DNA of 39,900 bases from positions 1 through 39,900 of the forward strand of contig NZ_CAMCVG010000012.1 of NCBI RefSeq assembly GCF_945881795.1. Reading direction: 5' to 3'. Of this stretch, positions 25,208 through 34,146 are shown piece after piece. Each line of letters opens with the position of its first letter. Positions within the stretch are counted from its first letter, which is position 1. The notes under the pieces are model-generated. The model made no database searches. It saw nothing but the letters and a program-made list of their open reading frames with translations, and was not told the DNA's origin. Source of the stretch: Rhodoferax sp. OV413. GTDB lineage: Bacteria > Pseudomonadota > Gammaproteobacteria > Burkholderiales > Burkholderiaceae_C. The position numbers were made by a program, and so were the translations under genes.

Positions 25208-26485
25208 ATGAACGCCCCCGCCGCCCCGCCCCTGAAGCCCTTTCGGCCATTCAAGCCCCTGCTGCCGCTGGACGACGCGCTCGCGCAGCTGCTGGCTGCT
25301 GCCGAGCCGCTGGCAGGTTGCGACTGGGTGTCCACCTTCGAGGCCGATGGCCGCGTGCTGGCGCAGGACGTGGTCTCCGCCCTGCAGGTACCGGCTTTTG
25401 ATAACAGCTCCATGGACGGCTACGCCCTGCGCGCGCAAGACCTGCAGTCCGGTGGCGCCACCCTGCGTGTCGCCCAGCGCATTGCCGCCGGCTCGGTCGG
25501 TCAGCGTCTGGAGCCCGGCACCACCGCCCGCATCTTCACCGGCGCACCCGTCCCGCCCGGCGCGGACGCTGTGGTTATGCAGGAAGACTGCACCATCATC
25601 CATGGCGGCGCCGACGGCCAGCTCGCTGAAGTCCAAGTCAACGGCATACCTGCGCCAGGTCAATTTATCCGCCGCGCGGGTGAAGACGTGCAGCGCGGCC
25701 AGTGCGTGTTGTCTGCCGGCACCCGCCTGGGGCCTGCTGCATTGGGCCTGGCCGCCAGCGTTGGCATGGCCCGGCTGCCGGTCGCCCGCCAACCCCGGGT
25801 CGCCCTGTTCTCGACCGGCGATGAGCTGGTGATGCCCGGCGCGGTGGAGCCGCAGGACATGCCGCCGGGCTCGATTTACAACTCCAACCGCTTCTTCTTG
25901 CGCGCTCTCTTGCGCCGCATGGGCTGCGAGGTCAGCGACCTGGGCATCGTCCCCGATGACCGCGCCTCCACCATCGCAGCGCTACAGGCCGCTGCGGCCG
26001 ATAACGATCTGATTCTCACCAGCGGCGGCGTTTCGGTGGGCGAGGAAGACCACATCAAGCCTGCGGTGCAAAGCCTGGGTTCGCTCGATTTGTGGCAAAT
26101 CGCCATCAAGCCTGGCAAGCCGTTTGCGCACGGTCGTATCGGCCAGGCACACTTCATAGGCCTGCCGGGCAACCCGGTATCGAGCTTTGTGACTTTCTTG
26201 CTGCTGGTGCGGCCCTTTGTGCTCCGGCTGCAGGGCGTGCAGCAGCTTGCTATTCAATCGATAGCAGCCCGCGCCGATTTTGATTGGGCCAAACCCGATA
26301 AACGCCGCGAATTCCTGCGGGTTCGTCGTAACGCCAACGGCGGCTTGGATTTGTTTGGTAACCAGAGCTCCGGTGTGCTCACATCGGCAGTCTGGGGGGA
26401 CGGCGTGGTCGACGTGCCGCCCGGCCAGCCGATTGCGCCGGGGCAGATGGTGCGCTACATCCCATTCGGGGAGCTACTGCTATGA
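25208..26485 (+). CDS. moeA: Molybdopterin molybdenumtransferase MoeA
   Basis: The 425-residue enzyme inserts molybdate into adenylylated molybdopterin. Visible motifs are FDNSSMDGYALRA, GAPVPPGADAVVMQED, the FSTGDELV loop, GSIYNSNRF, LILTSGGVSVGEEDH, and IKPGKPFAHGRIG followed by GLPGNPVSSFV. GAGGG lies 8 bp before the ATG at 25208; an upstream GTG at 25187 would overlap thrC. A stretch near residues 348-356 (LAIQSIAAR) is encoded by DNA resembling one end of the dispersed repeat, without clear net length gain compared with E. coli MoeA. Confidence 0.96.
   Translation: MNAPAAPPLKPFRPFKPLLPLDDALAQLLAAAEPLAGCDWVSTFEADGRVLAQDVVSALQVPAFDNSSMDGYALRAQDLQSGGATLRVAQRIAAGSVGQRLEPGTTARIFTGAPVPPGADAVVMQEDCTIIHGGADGQLAEVQVNGIPAPGQFIRRAGEDVQRGQCVLSAGTRLGPAALGLAASVGMARLPVARQPRVALFSTGDELVMPGAVEPQDMPPGSIYNSNRFFLRALLRRMGCEVSDLGIVPDDRASTIAALQAAAADNDLILTSGGVSVGEEDHIKPAVQSLGSLDLWQIAIKPGKPFAHGRIGQAHFIGLPGNPVSSFVTFLLLVRPFVLRLQGVQQLAIQSIAARADFDWAKPDKRREFLRVRRNANGGLDLFGNQSSGVLTSAVWGDGVVDVPPGQPIAPGQMVRYIPFGELLL
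26249..26275 (-). repeat. Possible partial copy of the dispersed repeat in moeA
   Basis: The segment starts GCTATTCAATCGATAGC, with 5-bp arms GCTAT/ATAGC, and continues GCAGCCCGCGC-like, resembling the terminal half of the repeat in reverse (about 17 of 26 identical to the 18065 end). The other half is not recognisable, so this may be chance. Confidence 0.35.
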
Positions 26486-26733
26486 AAGTCACGGTTCGCT
26501 ATTTCGCCGCCATGCGTGAGGCCATGGGCACCCAGGTAGAGGTGCTGGACACGCCCGCTGCCACGCTGGCTGAGCTGCGCAGCGCGCTTATAGCCCGCGG
26601 GGGGGCCGGTGCCGAGGCGCTGGGCGGCAACCGCGCGGTGCGCATGGCGCTCAACCAGGTCATGAGCGCGCCCGATGCGGCCCTGTCCGAGGGCTGCGAG
26701 GTCGCATTCTTTCCACCCGTTACCGGCGGCTGA
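26482..26733 (+). CDS. moaD: Molybdopterin synthase sulfur-carrier subunit MoaD
   Basis: The 83-residue ubiquitin-like protein carries the thiocarboxylate sulfur used to make molybdopterin. It starts MKVTVRYFAAMREAMG and ends in the required Gly-Gly (FFPPVTGG). It overlaps moeA by 4 bp (ATGA) and precedes moaE by 14 bp. Confidence 0.96.
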   Translation: MKVTVRYFAAMREAMGTQVEVLDTPAATLAELRSALIARGGAGAEALGGNRAVRMALNQVMSAPDAALSEGCEVAFFPPVTGG

Positions 26734-26747
26734 GCCCGCCCAGCGCC

Positions 26748-27248
26748 ATGAATGAGTCCAACCACCAAGCCCGTGTCCGCATCCAAACCGCAGCGTTTGA
26801 CATAGCCGTCGAATTAGCGGCCCTGCAAAACGGCAACCCCCGCGTGGGCGCGGTGTGCAGCTTTGTGGGCACGGTGCGCGACCGCAACGCGCCCGGCGCG
26901 GCCGGCTCGGTGCAGACCCTGGAGCTGGAGCACTACGCCGGAATGACCGAAAAATCCATCGAAGCCATGGTGGACGAGGCCTTTGCCCGCTTTGACATTC
27001 TGGGCGCACGGGTGGTGCACCGGGTGGGGGTGTTGATGCCGACCGAGGGCGTGGTGCTGGTGGCGGTGAGTTCGGCGCACCGCGGGCAGAGTTTTCAGGC
27101 CTGCGAGTTCATCATGGACTACCTCAAGACGCAGGCGCCTTTCTGGAAGAAGGAAGCCACGCCCGAGGGCGCCGCCTGGGTCGATGCCAGGGTGAGTGAT
27201 GATCAGGCCTTGGCGCGGTGGGGTATTCAGGCTTCTAACGCAGCCTAG
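26748..27248 (+). CDS. moaE: Molybdopterin synthase catalytic subunit MoaE
   Basis: The 166-residue subunit converts cyclic pyranopterin monophosphate to molybdopterin using MoaD thiocarboxylates. It has GAVCSFVGTVRDRN, LELEHYAGMTEKSI, the RVGVLMPTEGVVLVAVSSAHR core, and the lysine-rich active-site end YLKTQAPFWKKE. Last gene of the moeA-moaD-moaE set; a large inverted repeat follows before clpB. Confidence 0.96.
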   Translation: MNESNHQARVRIQTAAFDIAVELAALQNGNPRVGAVCSFVGTVRDRNAPGAAGSVQTLELEHYAGMTEKSIEAMVDEAFARFDILGARVVHRVGVLMPTEGVVLVAVSSAHRGQSFQACEFIMDYLKTQAPFWKKEATPEGAAWVDARVSDDQALARWGIQASNAA

Positions 27249-27285
27249 TCGTAAACCAGTCCTTCCTTTGGACTTTTGTGCCTGC

Positions 27286-27358
27286 CGCCTGAGCCCACGG
27301 CCGGGGGCCTCATGCTGCCGAGTGCGCAGAAATCGGCCCCCGGCCTTGGGCTCAGGCG
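27286..27358 (+). repeat. Large inverted repeat between moaE and clpB
   Basis: Arms of 24 bp (27286-27309 and 27335-27358) are complementary at 23 positions, the one mismatch being C opposite T at 27298/27346. The loop is 25 nt. The arms begin CGCCTGAGCCCA and are very GC-rich. No T-run follows on either strand, so a classical terminator is unlikely although the hairpin would be extremely stable. It lies 38 bp after moaE and 100 bp before the clpB promoter. Confidence 0.8.
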
Positions 27359-27457
27359 ACGAGTTTGGCGCGTAGGGGCGGGTGTTTTTGACTTTCCTTC
27401 ACTCTTTGATGCCGGTCAACTGTCGGCGTTCTGTCGCTTCTTGTGTTCGCTGTAGCA

Positions 27458-27486
27458 CTTGAAATGTTTTGCGGTTCGCCCAAGAT
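27458..27486 (+). promoter_or_regulatory. Probable sigma-32 (RpoH) heat-shock promoter of clpB
   Basis: CTTGAAA at 27458-27464, a 14-bp spacer and CCCAAGAT at 27479-27486 match the RpoH pattern (CTTGAAA, then CCCATnT). It ends 34 bp before the clpB start. ClpB is a standard RpoH target in proteobacteria. Confidence 0.7.
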
Positions 27487-27520
27487 GATGAGCACGTAAA
27501 ACCAGCCCCTGAGGATCACG

Positions 27521-30112
27521 ATGCGAATCGACAAGTTCACCACCAAGTTTCAGGAAGCCTTGGCCGAGGCCCAAACGCTTGCGCTCACCCACGACAACGC
27601 CTACATCGAGCCGGCGCACGTGGTGGCCGCCATGATTCGCACCGACGACGCGCCCAAGGCCCTGATGAACCGGGCAGGGGCCAATGTGGCGGGGCTGCTG
27701 GCATCTGCTGAGGCCGCCATCAAGCGGCTGCCGCAGGTGCAGGGCCATGAGCAGGTGACGGTAGGGCGCGACATGGTCTCGCTCCTGCAGGCGGCAGAAA
27801 AAGAAGCCATCAAGCGGGGCGACCAGTTCATCGCCGGTGAGCTTTTTTTGCTGGCCCTGGCCGACCACAAGGGCGACGCCGGCCAGATGGCCCGCACCAA
27901 TGGCCTCACCCGCAAGAGCCTGGAAGCCGCGATTGACGCTGTGCGTGGCGGCCAGAAGGTGGACAGCTCGGACGCCGAGGAGCAGCGCGAGTCGCTCAAG
28001 AAATACTGTATCGACCTCACCGAGCGCGCCCGTATGGGCAAGCTCGACCCGGTGATCGGCCGGGACGACGAAATCCGCCGCGCCATTCAGGTGCTGCAGC
28101 GCCGCACCAAGAACAACCCCGTGCTCATCGGCGAGCCCGGTGTGGGCAAGACCGCCATCGTCGAAGGGCTGGCCCAGCGCATCGTGGAGGGTGAGGTGCC
28201 CGACAGCCTCAAGGGCAAGCGCGTGCTCTCGCTCGACATGGCGGCGCTCCTGGCAGGCGCCAAGTTCCGCGGCGAGTTTGAGGAGCGCCTCAAGAACGTG
28301 CTTAAAGACCTCGCCAAAGACGAGGGCCAGACCATCGTTTTCATTGACGAGCTGCACACCATGGTGGGCGCCGGCAAGGGCGAGGGCGCGATGGACGCCG
28401 GCAACATGCTCAAGCCCGCGCTTGCGCGCGGTGAGCTGCACTGTGTGGGCGCCACCACGCTTGATGAATACCGCAAATACATCGAAAAAGACGCGGCACT
28501 CGAGCGCCGTTTTCAGAAGATTCTGGTCGGCGAGCCCACCGTGGAGGCCACCATCGCCATCCTGCGCGGGCTCAAAGAGCGCTACGAGGTGCACCACGGC
28601 GTGGACATCACCGACCCCGCCATCGTGGCTGCCGCCGAACTGAGCCACCGCTATATCACCGACCGGTTTTTGCCCGACAAGGCCATCGACCTGATTGATG
28701 AGGCGGCCTCCAAAATCAAGATCGAGCTGGACTCCAAGCCAGAGGTCATGGACAAGCTCGACCGCCGATTGATCCAGTTGCAGATCGAGCGCGAGGCCGT
28801 CAAGAAAGAGAAGGACGAAGCCTCGCTCAAGCGCTTTGAGCTCATCAACGAAGAGATCAACAGCCTGCAAAAAGAGATTGCCGATCTGGACGAAATCTGG
28901 AAGGCCGAAAAAGCCACCGCCCAGGGCAGCGCCCAGGTGCGCGAAGAAATCGACAAGCTGCGCACCCAGATTGAGAGCCTGACCCGCAAGGGCGATCTGG
29001 CCAAGGTGGCCGAGCTGCAATACGGCAAGTTGCCTGAGCTGGAAAAGCGCCTCAAGACCGCCCAGGACCAGGAAGCCGGCAAGGCTGCCGCCGGCGGCGC
29101 CAACAGGTTGCTGCGCACCCAGGTGGGCGCCGAAGAGATTGCCGAGGTAGTGAGCCGTGCCACCGGTATTCCTGTGTCCAAGATGCTGCAGGGCGAGCGC
29201 GACAAGCTGCTGCAAATGGAAGCCAAGCTGCACGACCGCGTGGTGGGGCAGGACGAAGCGATTGGCGCGGTGGCTAATGCCATCCGCCGCTCGCGCTCAG
29301 GCCTCTCCGACCCGAACCGCCCTACCGGTTCCTTCCTGTTCCTCGGGCCCACAGGTGTGGGCAAGACCGAGCTGTGCAAGGCGCTGGCGGGTTTCTTGTT
29401 TGACAGCGAAGACCACCTCGTCCGCATCGACATGAGCGAGTTCATGGAGAAGCATTCGGTGGCCCGCCTGATTGGGGCGCCCCCCGGCTATGTGGGTTAC
29501 GAGGAGGGTGGCTACCTGACCGAAGCCGTGCGCCGCAAGCCCTATGCGGTGCTGCTGCTCGACGAGGTGGAGAAGGCCCACCCCGATGTATTCAATGTGC
29601 TGCTGCAGGTGCTCGACGACGGCCGCCTCACCGATGGCCAGGGTCGCACCGTGGACTTCAAGAACACCGTCATCGTGATGACCAGCAACATCGGCAGCCA
29701 GCTCATCCAGAGCATGGTCGGGCGGGACTATGAGGACGTGAAAGACGCCGTCACCGGCGAGCTGAAGAACCACTTCCGCCCCGAGTTTTTGAACCGGATT
29801 GACGAGACGGTGGTCTTCCACTCGCTAGACGCCGCCAACATCGCCTCCATTGCCAAAATCCAGCTCGCCACACTCATGGCGCGCCTGGCCAAGATGGATC
29901 TGACGCTCGCAGTGAGCGAAGCCGCGGTGGCTGAACTTGCCAAGGTGGGCTTCGACCCGGTGTTTGGTGCGCGCCCCTTGAAGCGCGCGATCCAGCAGCG
30001 TATCGAGAACCCGCTCTCCAAGCTGCTGCTGGAAGGCAGGTTCCTGCCCAAGTCGACGATTCAGGTGGGTGTCGACCCCATCTTGGCGCCGGGGCTGTTC
30101 AGCTTCAGCTAG
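27521..30112 (+). CDS. clpB: ATP-dependent disaggregase ClpB
   Basis: The 863-residue Hsp100 chaperone forms hexamers that thread aggregated proteins together with DnaK. The Clp N-domain comes first ([17 protein letters not shown]). Nucleotide domain 1 has Walker [14 protein letters not shown] near residue 204, the coiled-coil M-domain spans about 410-530, and nucleotide domain 2 has Walker [15 protein letters not shown] near residue 609 and [13 protein letters not shown]. Length matches the family. TGAGGAT gives a ribosome binding site before the ATG. Expression from the sigma-32-like promoter above is expected. Confidence 0.97.
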   Translation: MRIDKFTTKFQEALAEAQTLALTHDNAYIEPAHVVAAMIRTDDAPKALMNRAGANVAGLLASAEAAIKRLPQVQGHEQVTVGRDMVSLLQAAEKEAIKRGDQFIAGELFLLALADHKGDAGQMARTNGLTRKSLEAAIDAVRGGQKVDSSDAEEQRESLKKYCIDLTERARMGKLDPVIGRDDEIRRAIQVLQRRTKNNPVLIGEPGVGKTAIVEGLAQRIVEGEVPDSLKGKRVLSLDMAALLAGAKFRGEFEERLKNVLKDLAKDEGQTIVFIDELHTMVGAGKGEGAMDAGNMLKPALARGELHCVGATTLDEYRKYIEKDAALERRFQKILVGEPTVEATIAILRGLKERYEVHHGVDITDPAIVAAAELSHRYITDRFLPDKAIDLIDEAASKIKIELDSKPEVMDKLDRRLIQLQIEREAVKKEKDEASLKRFELINEEINSLQKEIADLDEIWKAEKATAQGSAQVREEIDKLRTQIESLTRKGDLAKVAELQYGKLPELEKRLKTAQDQEAGKAAAGGANRLLRTQVGAEEIAEVVSRATGIPVSKMLQGERDKLLQMEAKLHDRVVGQDEAIGAVANAIRRSRSGLSDPNRPTGSFLFLGPTGVGKTELCKALAGFLFDSEDHLVRIDMSEFMEKHSVARLIGAPPGYVGYEEGGYLTEAVRRKPYAVLLLDEVEKAHPDVFNVLLQVLDDGRLTDGQGRTVDFKNTVIVMTSNIGSQLIQSMVGRDYEDVKDAVTGELKNHFRPEFLNRIDETVVFHSLDAANIASIAKIQLATLMARLAKMDLTLAVSEAAVAELAKVGFDPVFGARPLKRAIQQRIENPLSKLLLEGRFLPKSTIQVGVDPILAPGLFSFS

Positions 30113-30154
30113 GGGGTTCTCGAGGGGCGGGCCTGCCGTGGGCCCTGTCCCGGA

Positions 30155-30820
30155 TTACTTGCCGGGTGCTGCGGTCTTTTTCAGTTCTTCCAAGACCAGC
30201 GCTTCGAGCTGCTCCGGCCCGAAGCTGGGCAGGCTCCGCCCGTTGACAAAAAAGGTCGGGGTTCTGGTGACTCTAAGCGCGGTCAGGTCCTCCACATCCT
30301 GCAGAAGCAAGCCTTCAATCGCGGGCGACTTCATGGCCTCAAAAGCCTTTTGCAGGTCCAAGCCCGCTTCGCCGGCTGCTTGAAAAGCGCGCTCCACGTT
30401 GGGGCGGCTGTGGTCGGCCCACAGGGGTTGGGCTGCCAGCACCATTTCCAGCACGGGAAGGTAGATGCCCTGCAACCGTGCAGCCTCAAGCAGCTTGATC
30501 ACCTGGTCGGAGCCCTGGTGAAACGGGGCATAGCGCAGCACCAGGCGGATGTCCTGGGGATGTTGGCGCATCAGATCTTTGACGAAAGGGTAAAAGACGC
30601 GGCAGGTTTCACAGGCAGGGTCAAAAAATTCCACTATCGTCACCCTCGCGTCCGCCGGTCCCATGACAGGGGATACTGGCCTTACCAGCCGGTCCCCGGC
30701 CTGCTTGACTTTCTCCATCTGTGAGTTTTGTACCTGCTGCTGGTAGAAATACACACCGAGCGCGAAAACAGCGATAACCAGGGCCAGCAGGCCTAGAACG
30801 GTCGATTTCCTAGATGTCAT
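30155..30820 (-). CDS. DsbA-family thioredoxin-like protein, membrane-anchored
   Basis: The 221-residue protein has an N-terminal hydrophobic anchor (LGLLALVIAVFALGVYFY) and a periplasmic DsbA-type thioredoxin domain. The active site is C70-E-T-C73 in FFDPACETCRVFYP, and the cis-proline loop is TRTPTFFVNG. CETC is unlike the CPHC of classical DsbA and resembles membrane-anchored DsbA/DsbG-like or BdbD proteins. The start at 30820 matches the anchor; the frame stays open to 30952 without family sequence. It overlaps the start-proximal DsbB-like gene by 4 bp, so the two form an operon. Confidence 0.88.
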   Translation of the reverse strand: MTSRKSTVLGLLALVIAVFALGVYFYQQQVQNSQMEKVKQAGDRLVRPVSPVMGPADARVTIVEFFDPACETCRVFYPFVKDLMRQHPQDIRLVLRYAPFHQGSDQVIKLLEAARLQGIYLPVLEMVLAAQPLWADHSRPNVERAFQAAGEAGLDLQKAFEAMKSPAIEGLLLQDVEDLTALRVTRTPTFFVNGRSLPSFGPEQLEALVLEELKKTAAPGK

Positions 30821-31164
30821 GGTGAAGTCTTCTTGAGATAAACGAGCAGCAATGCGGCAATGAGTCCAAACGCCGCGAGGGAAAGCCAGGGGATCTGGAT
30901 CCCGTAAAAAATCTCCAGCGCCTGGTTGGCACACGAGGCGCCGGTTCCGCACGGCACCCAGGCCCGGGGCACCCAGCCCGCAATCAGCAGGGTGTGGTAA
31001 GCGGCCATCGCCGCGCCCAGCGCCGCGAGCGGCAGGGCATAGAGCGCGCCTTCACGGTGGTTGCGGTAAGCCGCCATCCCCAGGATCAACACCAGCGTAG
31101 ACACCAAATTAAAGGCCGCCACCGCCACGATTTGACCCCTTGGCGTGCGGGGCCCCAGTTCCAA
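30817..31164 (-). pseudogene. DsbB/BdbC-like quinone oxidoreductase, 5'-truncated
   Basis: The open frame of 115 codons starts at a TTG and aligns with the C-terminal two thirds of DsbB/BdbC: LVLILGMAAYRNHREGALYALPLAALGA, the second cysteine pair in VPCGTGASC (C72, C78) and EIFYGIQIPWLSLAAFGLI. The first helix and the redox pair PCxLC that would pass electrons to quinone are missing, and no other frame in the remaining 97 bp up to the next gene encodes them. The 5' break lies beside a dispersed repeat (31203-31260). It is either a remnant or a shortened partner of the DsbA-like protein; the lost Cys pair argues for loss of function. Confidence 0.6.
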
Positions 31165-31202
31165 GCGGGGCGAAAGCTTTGGTTGGCGAGTGTGATTTTT
31201 GA

Positions 31203-31260
31203 GATCAAATCAGCCTTTAGCGCCCGTGTTTATTGCGCAAGTAGCTATGAATTTAGTAGC
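31203..31260 (+). repeat. Dispersed repeat at the 5' end of the truncated dsbB-like gene
   Basis: The 55 bp 31206-31260 align without gaps to 18011-18065 (36 of 55) and to 4954-5008 (37 of 55). The strongest shared strings are CAAATC, TGCGCAAG-AGCTA and the terminal TAGC. It lies between the YehW-like permease stop and the dsbB-like frame. Confidence 0.7.
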
Positions 31261-31261
31261 G

Positions 31262-32026
31262 TCAAGGTGCGGGCTGCCCTGCCCAGTGCACCCGCCGGGC
31301 CAGCCGCTCAAACCCCATGTCGGCGGCAATCGCCAGCAGCCCCACAAGCACGGCGCCTTGCAGCACATAGGCGGTGTTAAAGCCGGAGAGCCCGACGATG
31401 ATGGGCGAGCCCAGGGTTTTGGCGCCCACGGTGGACGCGATCGCCGCGGTGCCGATGTTGATGATGACCGAGGTGCGTATCCCCGCCAGCCACAGCGGCA
31501 TGGCCAGCGGTATTTGCACCTGCGTGAGAATCTGCCGCGGTCCGAGGCCCATGGCGGTTGCCGACTCCAGCACCGGGCGTGGCACCGATTCCATGCCCGC
31601 CATCGTGGCCTGCAGCACCGGCAAAAGCCCGAAGAGCGTCAGTGCAATCAAGGCGGGAAACTCCCCGAAGCCCACCGCTGGCACTGCGACTGCCAAGACG
31701 GCCACCGGCGGAAAGGTTTGCCCCATCGCAGCCACCGCCTCCAGCAATGGCCGGAAGGCGCGTCCGGCAGGCCGCGTGGCGGCCACGCCCGCTGCCGTTC
31801 CCAGCATGATGGCCATGGCGCTGGACAGCAGCACCAGGCCAAGGTGTTGCCACAGCAAATCAGCCAGAGGATCCTGCAGATACACCGGGCGGGGCAGCGC
31901 CGGGAAAAGCGTGGTGAACAAAGGCATGCTGTGCGGCAGGCCGTAGGCCAGCGCCAGCAGCAGTGCCAGCGTCCATAACAGCCGGTCGCCCCACCAGCGG
32001 GCCGGGCGTCCCGGCGGTTCAGCCAT
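31262..32026 (-). CDS. yehW: Osmoprotectant ABC importer permease, YehW type
   Basis: The 254-residue integral membrane protein has an LL-rich first helix ([15 protein letters not shown]) and the BPD-type permease core with [34 protein letters not shown] and [18 protein letters not shown]. It is the fourth gene of a minus-strand SBP-permease-ATPase-permease set, the order of E. coli yehZYXW. The start at 32026 overlaps the end of the ATPase gene by 8 bp; an alternative ATG lies at 32035. Confidence 0.88.
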   Translation of the reverse strand: MAEPPGRPARWWGDRLLWTLALLLALAYGLPHSMPLFTTLFPALPRPVYLQDPLADLLWQHLGLVLLSSAMAIMLGTAAGVAATRPAGRAFRPLLEAVAAMGQTFPPVAVLAVAVPAVGFGEFPALIALTLFGLLPVLQATMAGMESVPRPVLESATAMGLGPRQILTQVQIPLAMPLWLAGIRTSVIINIGTAAIASTVGAKTLGSPIIVGLSGFNTAYVLQGAVLVGLLAIAADMGFERLARRVHWAGQPAP

Positions 32027-32957
32027 GCCGGGCATCCAACAAATCCGCAGCCTGCACCTGACCGACCAGCGTGCCAGTGGCATCGACCACGCCGAGGGTC
32101 GACACCCCCATTGCCGCCATCTGCGAAATAGCCTCCCGCACGGTGGCGGTCCCCGCAATCCGATGGGCAGGCCCGGCACCCTGAATCGCTCGCACCAGCG
32201 CCGCAATCGTGCGTAGAGAAAGTTGTCTCAGCCCGAGATCCGCGCGACCCATAAAGTCGGCCACAAAGTCGCTGGCGGGTTGCTGCAGCAGTTCCAGCGG
32301 CGTGCCAACTTGTGCGATCCTGCCGTGGTTCAACAGCACGATGCGGGTGGCAAGAAGCAGGGCTTCGTCGATGTCGTGGGTGACCAACACAATGGTTTTT
32401 CCGGTGGCGCGGTGAATGCGTTGGAGCTCCAGTTGCAAGCTTGCCCGGGTCACCGGATCCAGCGCGCCGAAGGGTTCATCCATCAGCAGCACATCGGGGT
32501 CTGCGGCCAGCGCCCGCGCTACGCCCACCCGCTGCTGTTGCCCGCCGGAGAGCTGGTGCGGGTAGCGGCTCGCGTACTGGGCAGGCGCCATGTCCAGCAG
32601 TTGCAAAAGCTCGGTGACACGGGCCTGAATGCGCTCGGGCTCCCAGCCCAACAGCGTGGGCACCGTGGCAATGTTGCGCGCCACCGTCCAGTGCGGGAAC
32701 AGGCCGACCGACTGGATGGCGTAGCCCATGCGGCGGCGCAGGTCCTGCACATTGAAGCTGTAGATTTCTTTCCCGTTCAGCAGGATGCGGCCGCCATCGT
32801 GGTCGACCATGCGGTTGATCATCTTCAGCGCGGTGGACTTGCCCGAACCCGATGGGCCGAGCAGCACCAGCAGCTCGCCTTGTGCGATGTGCAGGTTCAA
32901 GTCCTTGATGGCGGGTGTGCCGTCGTAGGACTTGCAGGTGTGGTCAAAAGTGATCAT
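32019..32957 (-). CDS. yehX: Osmoprotectant ABC importer ATPase, YehX type
   Basis: The 312-residue ATPase has Walker [15 protein letters not shown] near residue 35, the Q-loop [13 protein letters not shown], the signature [15 protein letters not shown], Walker [14 protein letters not shown] and the switch His in [14 protein letters not shown]. The last 60 residues form a single CBS-like unit ([21 protein letters not shown]), which in OpuA/OpuC-type ATPases senses ionic strength. The start overlaps the preceding permease stop by 4 bp. Confidence 0.92.
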   Translation of the reverse strand: MITFDHTCKSYDGTPAIKDLNLHIAQGELLVLLGPSGSGKSTALKMINRMVDHDGGRILLNGKEIYSFNVQDLRRRMGYAIQSVGLFPHWTVARNIATVPTLLGWEPERIQARVTELLQLLDMAPAQYASRYPHQLSGGQQQRVGVARALAADPDVLLMDEPFGALDPVTRASLQLELQRIHRATGKTIVLVTHDIDEALLLATRIVLLNHGRIAQVGTPLELLQQPASDFVADFMGRADLGLRQLSLRTIAALVRAIQGAGPAHRIAGTATVREAISQMAAMGVSTLGVVDATGTLVGQVQAADLLDARHG

Positions 32958-34138
32958 GCGGCGCGCCTCTCCAGCAAACTGCCAAGCGCCTTGAAAAAAT
33001 GATCCGCCAGCAAGGCCAGCAGCACGATTGGGATCACGCCCAGCATGACCAGCTCATTGGCTGCGCTGAACAAGCCGTCAAACATGATGCTGCCCAAACC
33101 ACCCGCCCCCACCAGCGCGGTCACCGCCGCCAGCCCAGTGGTTTGCACGACCGCCGTGCGCAGCCCGATCAGCAGTGCCGGTAGGGCCAGCGGTAACTCA
33201 ACCTGCCACAGCACCTGCCGGGGCGTCATGCCCATGGCGCGCGCGGCAGTGACCGTGGCATCGGGCACCTGCTCCAGCCCGGCCAAGGTAGAGCGCACGA
33301 CAGGCAGTAGCGCATACAGCATCAGCGCCAGCACGGCCGGCGCCAGGCCGATGCCGCTGAAGCCAAGTCGCCCCAGCGCGGGCGCCTGGGCGGCCAGCCA
33401 TGCCAGTGGCGCCATCAGCAGACCGAATAGGGCGATGGAGGGAATGGTTTGAATCACATTGAGCACGGGAAACACGTTCGCGCGCAGGCGCGGCGCGCGG
33501 GTCATGCGCCAGGCCAGCGGTACCCCGACGGCCACGGCCGGCGCCACCGCAAGCAGCACGATCTGCAGATGGCGCAGTGTGGCGGGCCCGAGGACATCGC
33601 TGTGGTTGGCGTATTCCCGGGCGATTGACAAGTCATGGCCCGCGCCCAGGGAAAACAACAAAGGAAGGAAGAGGGCTCCTTGCAGCAGCAAGCGGGGCAG
33701 GGTGGCCAGTTGCAGGCGGGCTACCGCGTCCAGCCCAGCCATCCAGCCCAATGCCGCCAGCGCCCAGAACCCAGCGCCCAGGGTCGTGCGTGTGAGTGGG
33801 CCCTCTGACTGGCTGGCAAGGCTTGCGTGGTGGCCGGCCAACAACCACAGGCCGGCAATCCCTGTAGCCATAGCCCAGGCGACGGTGACCTGCATGGCAC
33901 GCCGGCGGGGCTGCGCGATGGCAAGGCCCAACACCACGATCAACAACACCGGAGGCCACAGCTCCGCGGAAAGCCCGCTTCCCAGGGCCTGAATGACGTC
34001 CCCTAAAAAAACCGGCTCGCCAGACAGTAGCCGGTTGGGTGCGACCCGCACAAAGGGCAGGCCCCAGGCAGCCCCCAGTCCGAGCGACACACACACTGCC
34101 AGCACCGGGTTCCAGCGGTGGCTAAGCACGGGTGCCAC
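32954..34138 (-). CDS. yehY: Osmoprotectant ABC importer permease, YehY type
   Basis: The 394-residue permease is long because several extra N-terminal helices precede the transport core, as in E. coli YehY (385 aa). The core begins near residue 190 and has NVIQTIPSIALFGLLM, TVTAARAMGMTPRQVLWQVELPLALPALLIG and GAGGLGSIMFDGLF. It is separated from the binding-protein gene by 8 bp and overlaps the ATPase gene. Confidence 0.9.
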   Translation of the reverse strand: MAPVLSHRWNPVLAVCVSLGLGAAWGLPFVRVAPNRLLSGEPVFLGDVIQALGSGLSAELWPPVLLIVVLGLAIAQPRRRAMQVTVAWAMATGIAGLWLLAGHHASLASQSEGPLTRTTLGAGFWALAALGWMAGLDAVARLQLATLPRLLLQGALFLPLLFSLGAGHDLSIAREYANHSDVLGPATLRHLQIVLLAVAPAVAVGVPLAWRMTRAPRLRANVFPVLNVIQTIPSIALFGLLMAPLAWLAAQAPALGRLGFSGIGLAPAVLALMLYALLPVVRSTLAGLEQVPDATVTAARAMGMTPRQVLWQVELPLALPALLIGLRTAVVQTTGLAAVTALVGAGGLGSIMFDGLFSAANELVMLGVIPIVLLALLADHFFKALGSLLERRAA

Positions 34139-34146
34139 CGCAGTGC

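Noticed and set aside
27416-29233. Minus-strand open frame of 605 codons opposite clpB
   Set aside because: It lies antisense to the conserved clpB gene and has low-complexity Leu/Gly/His composition without a domain.
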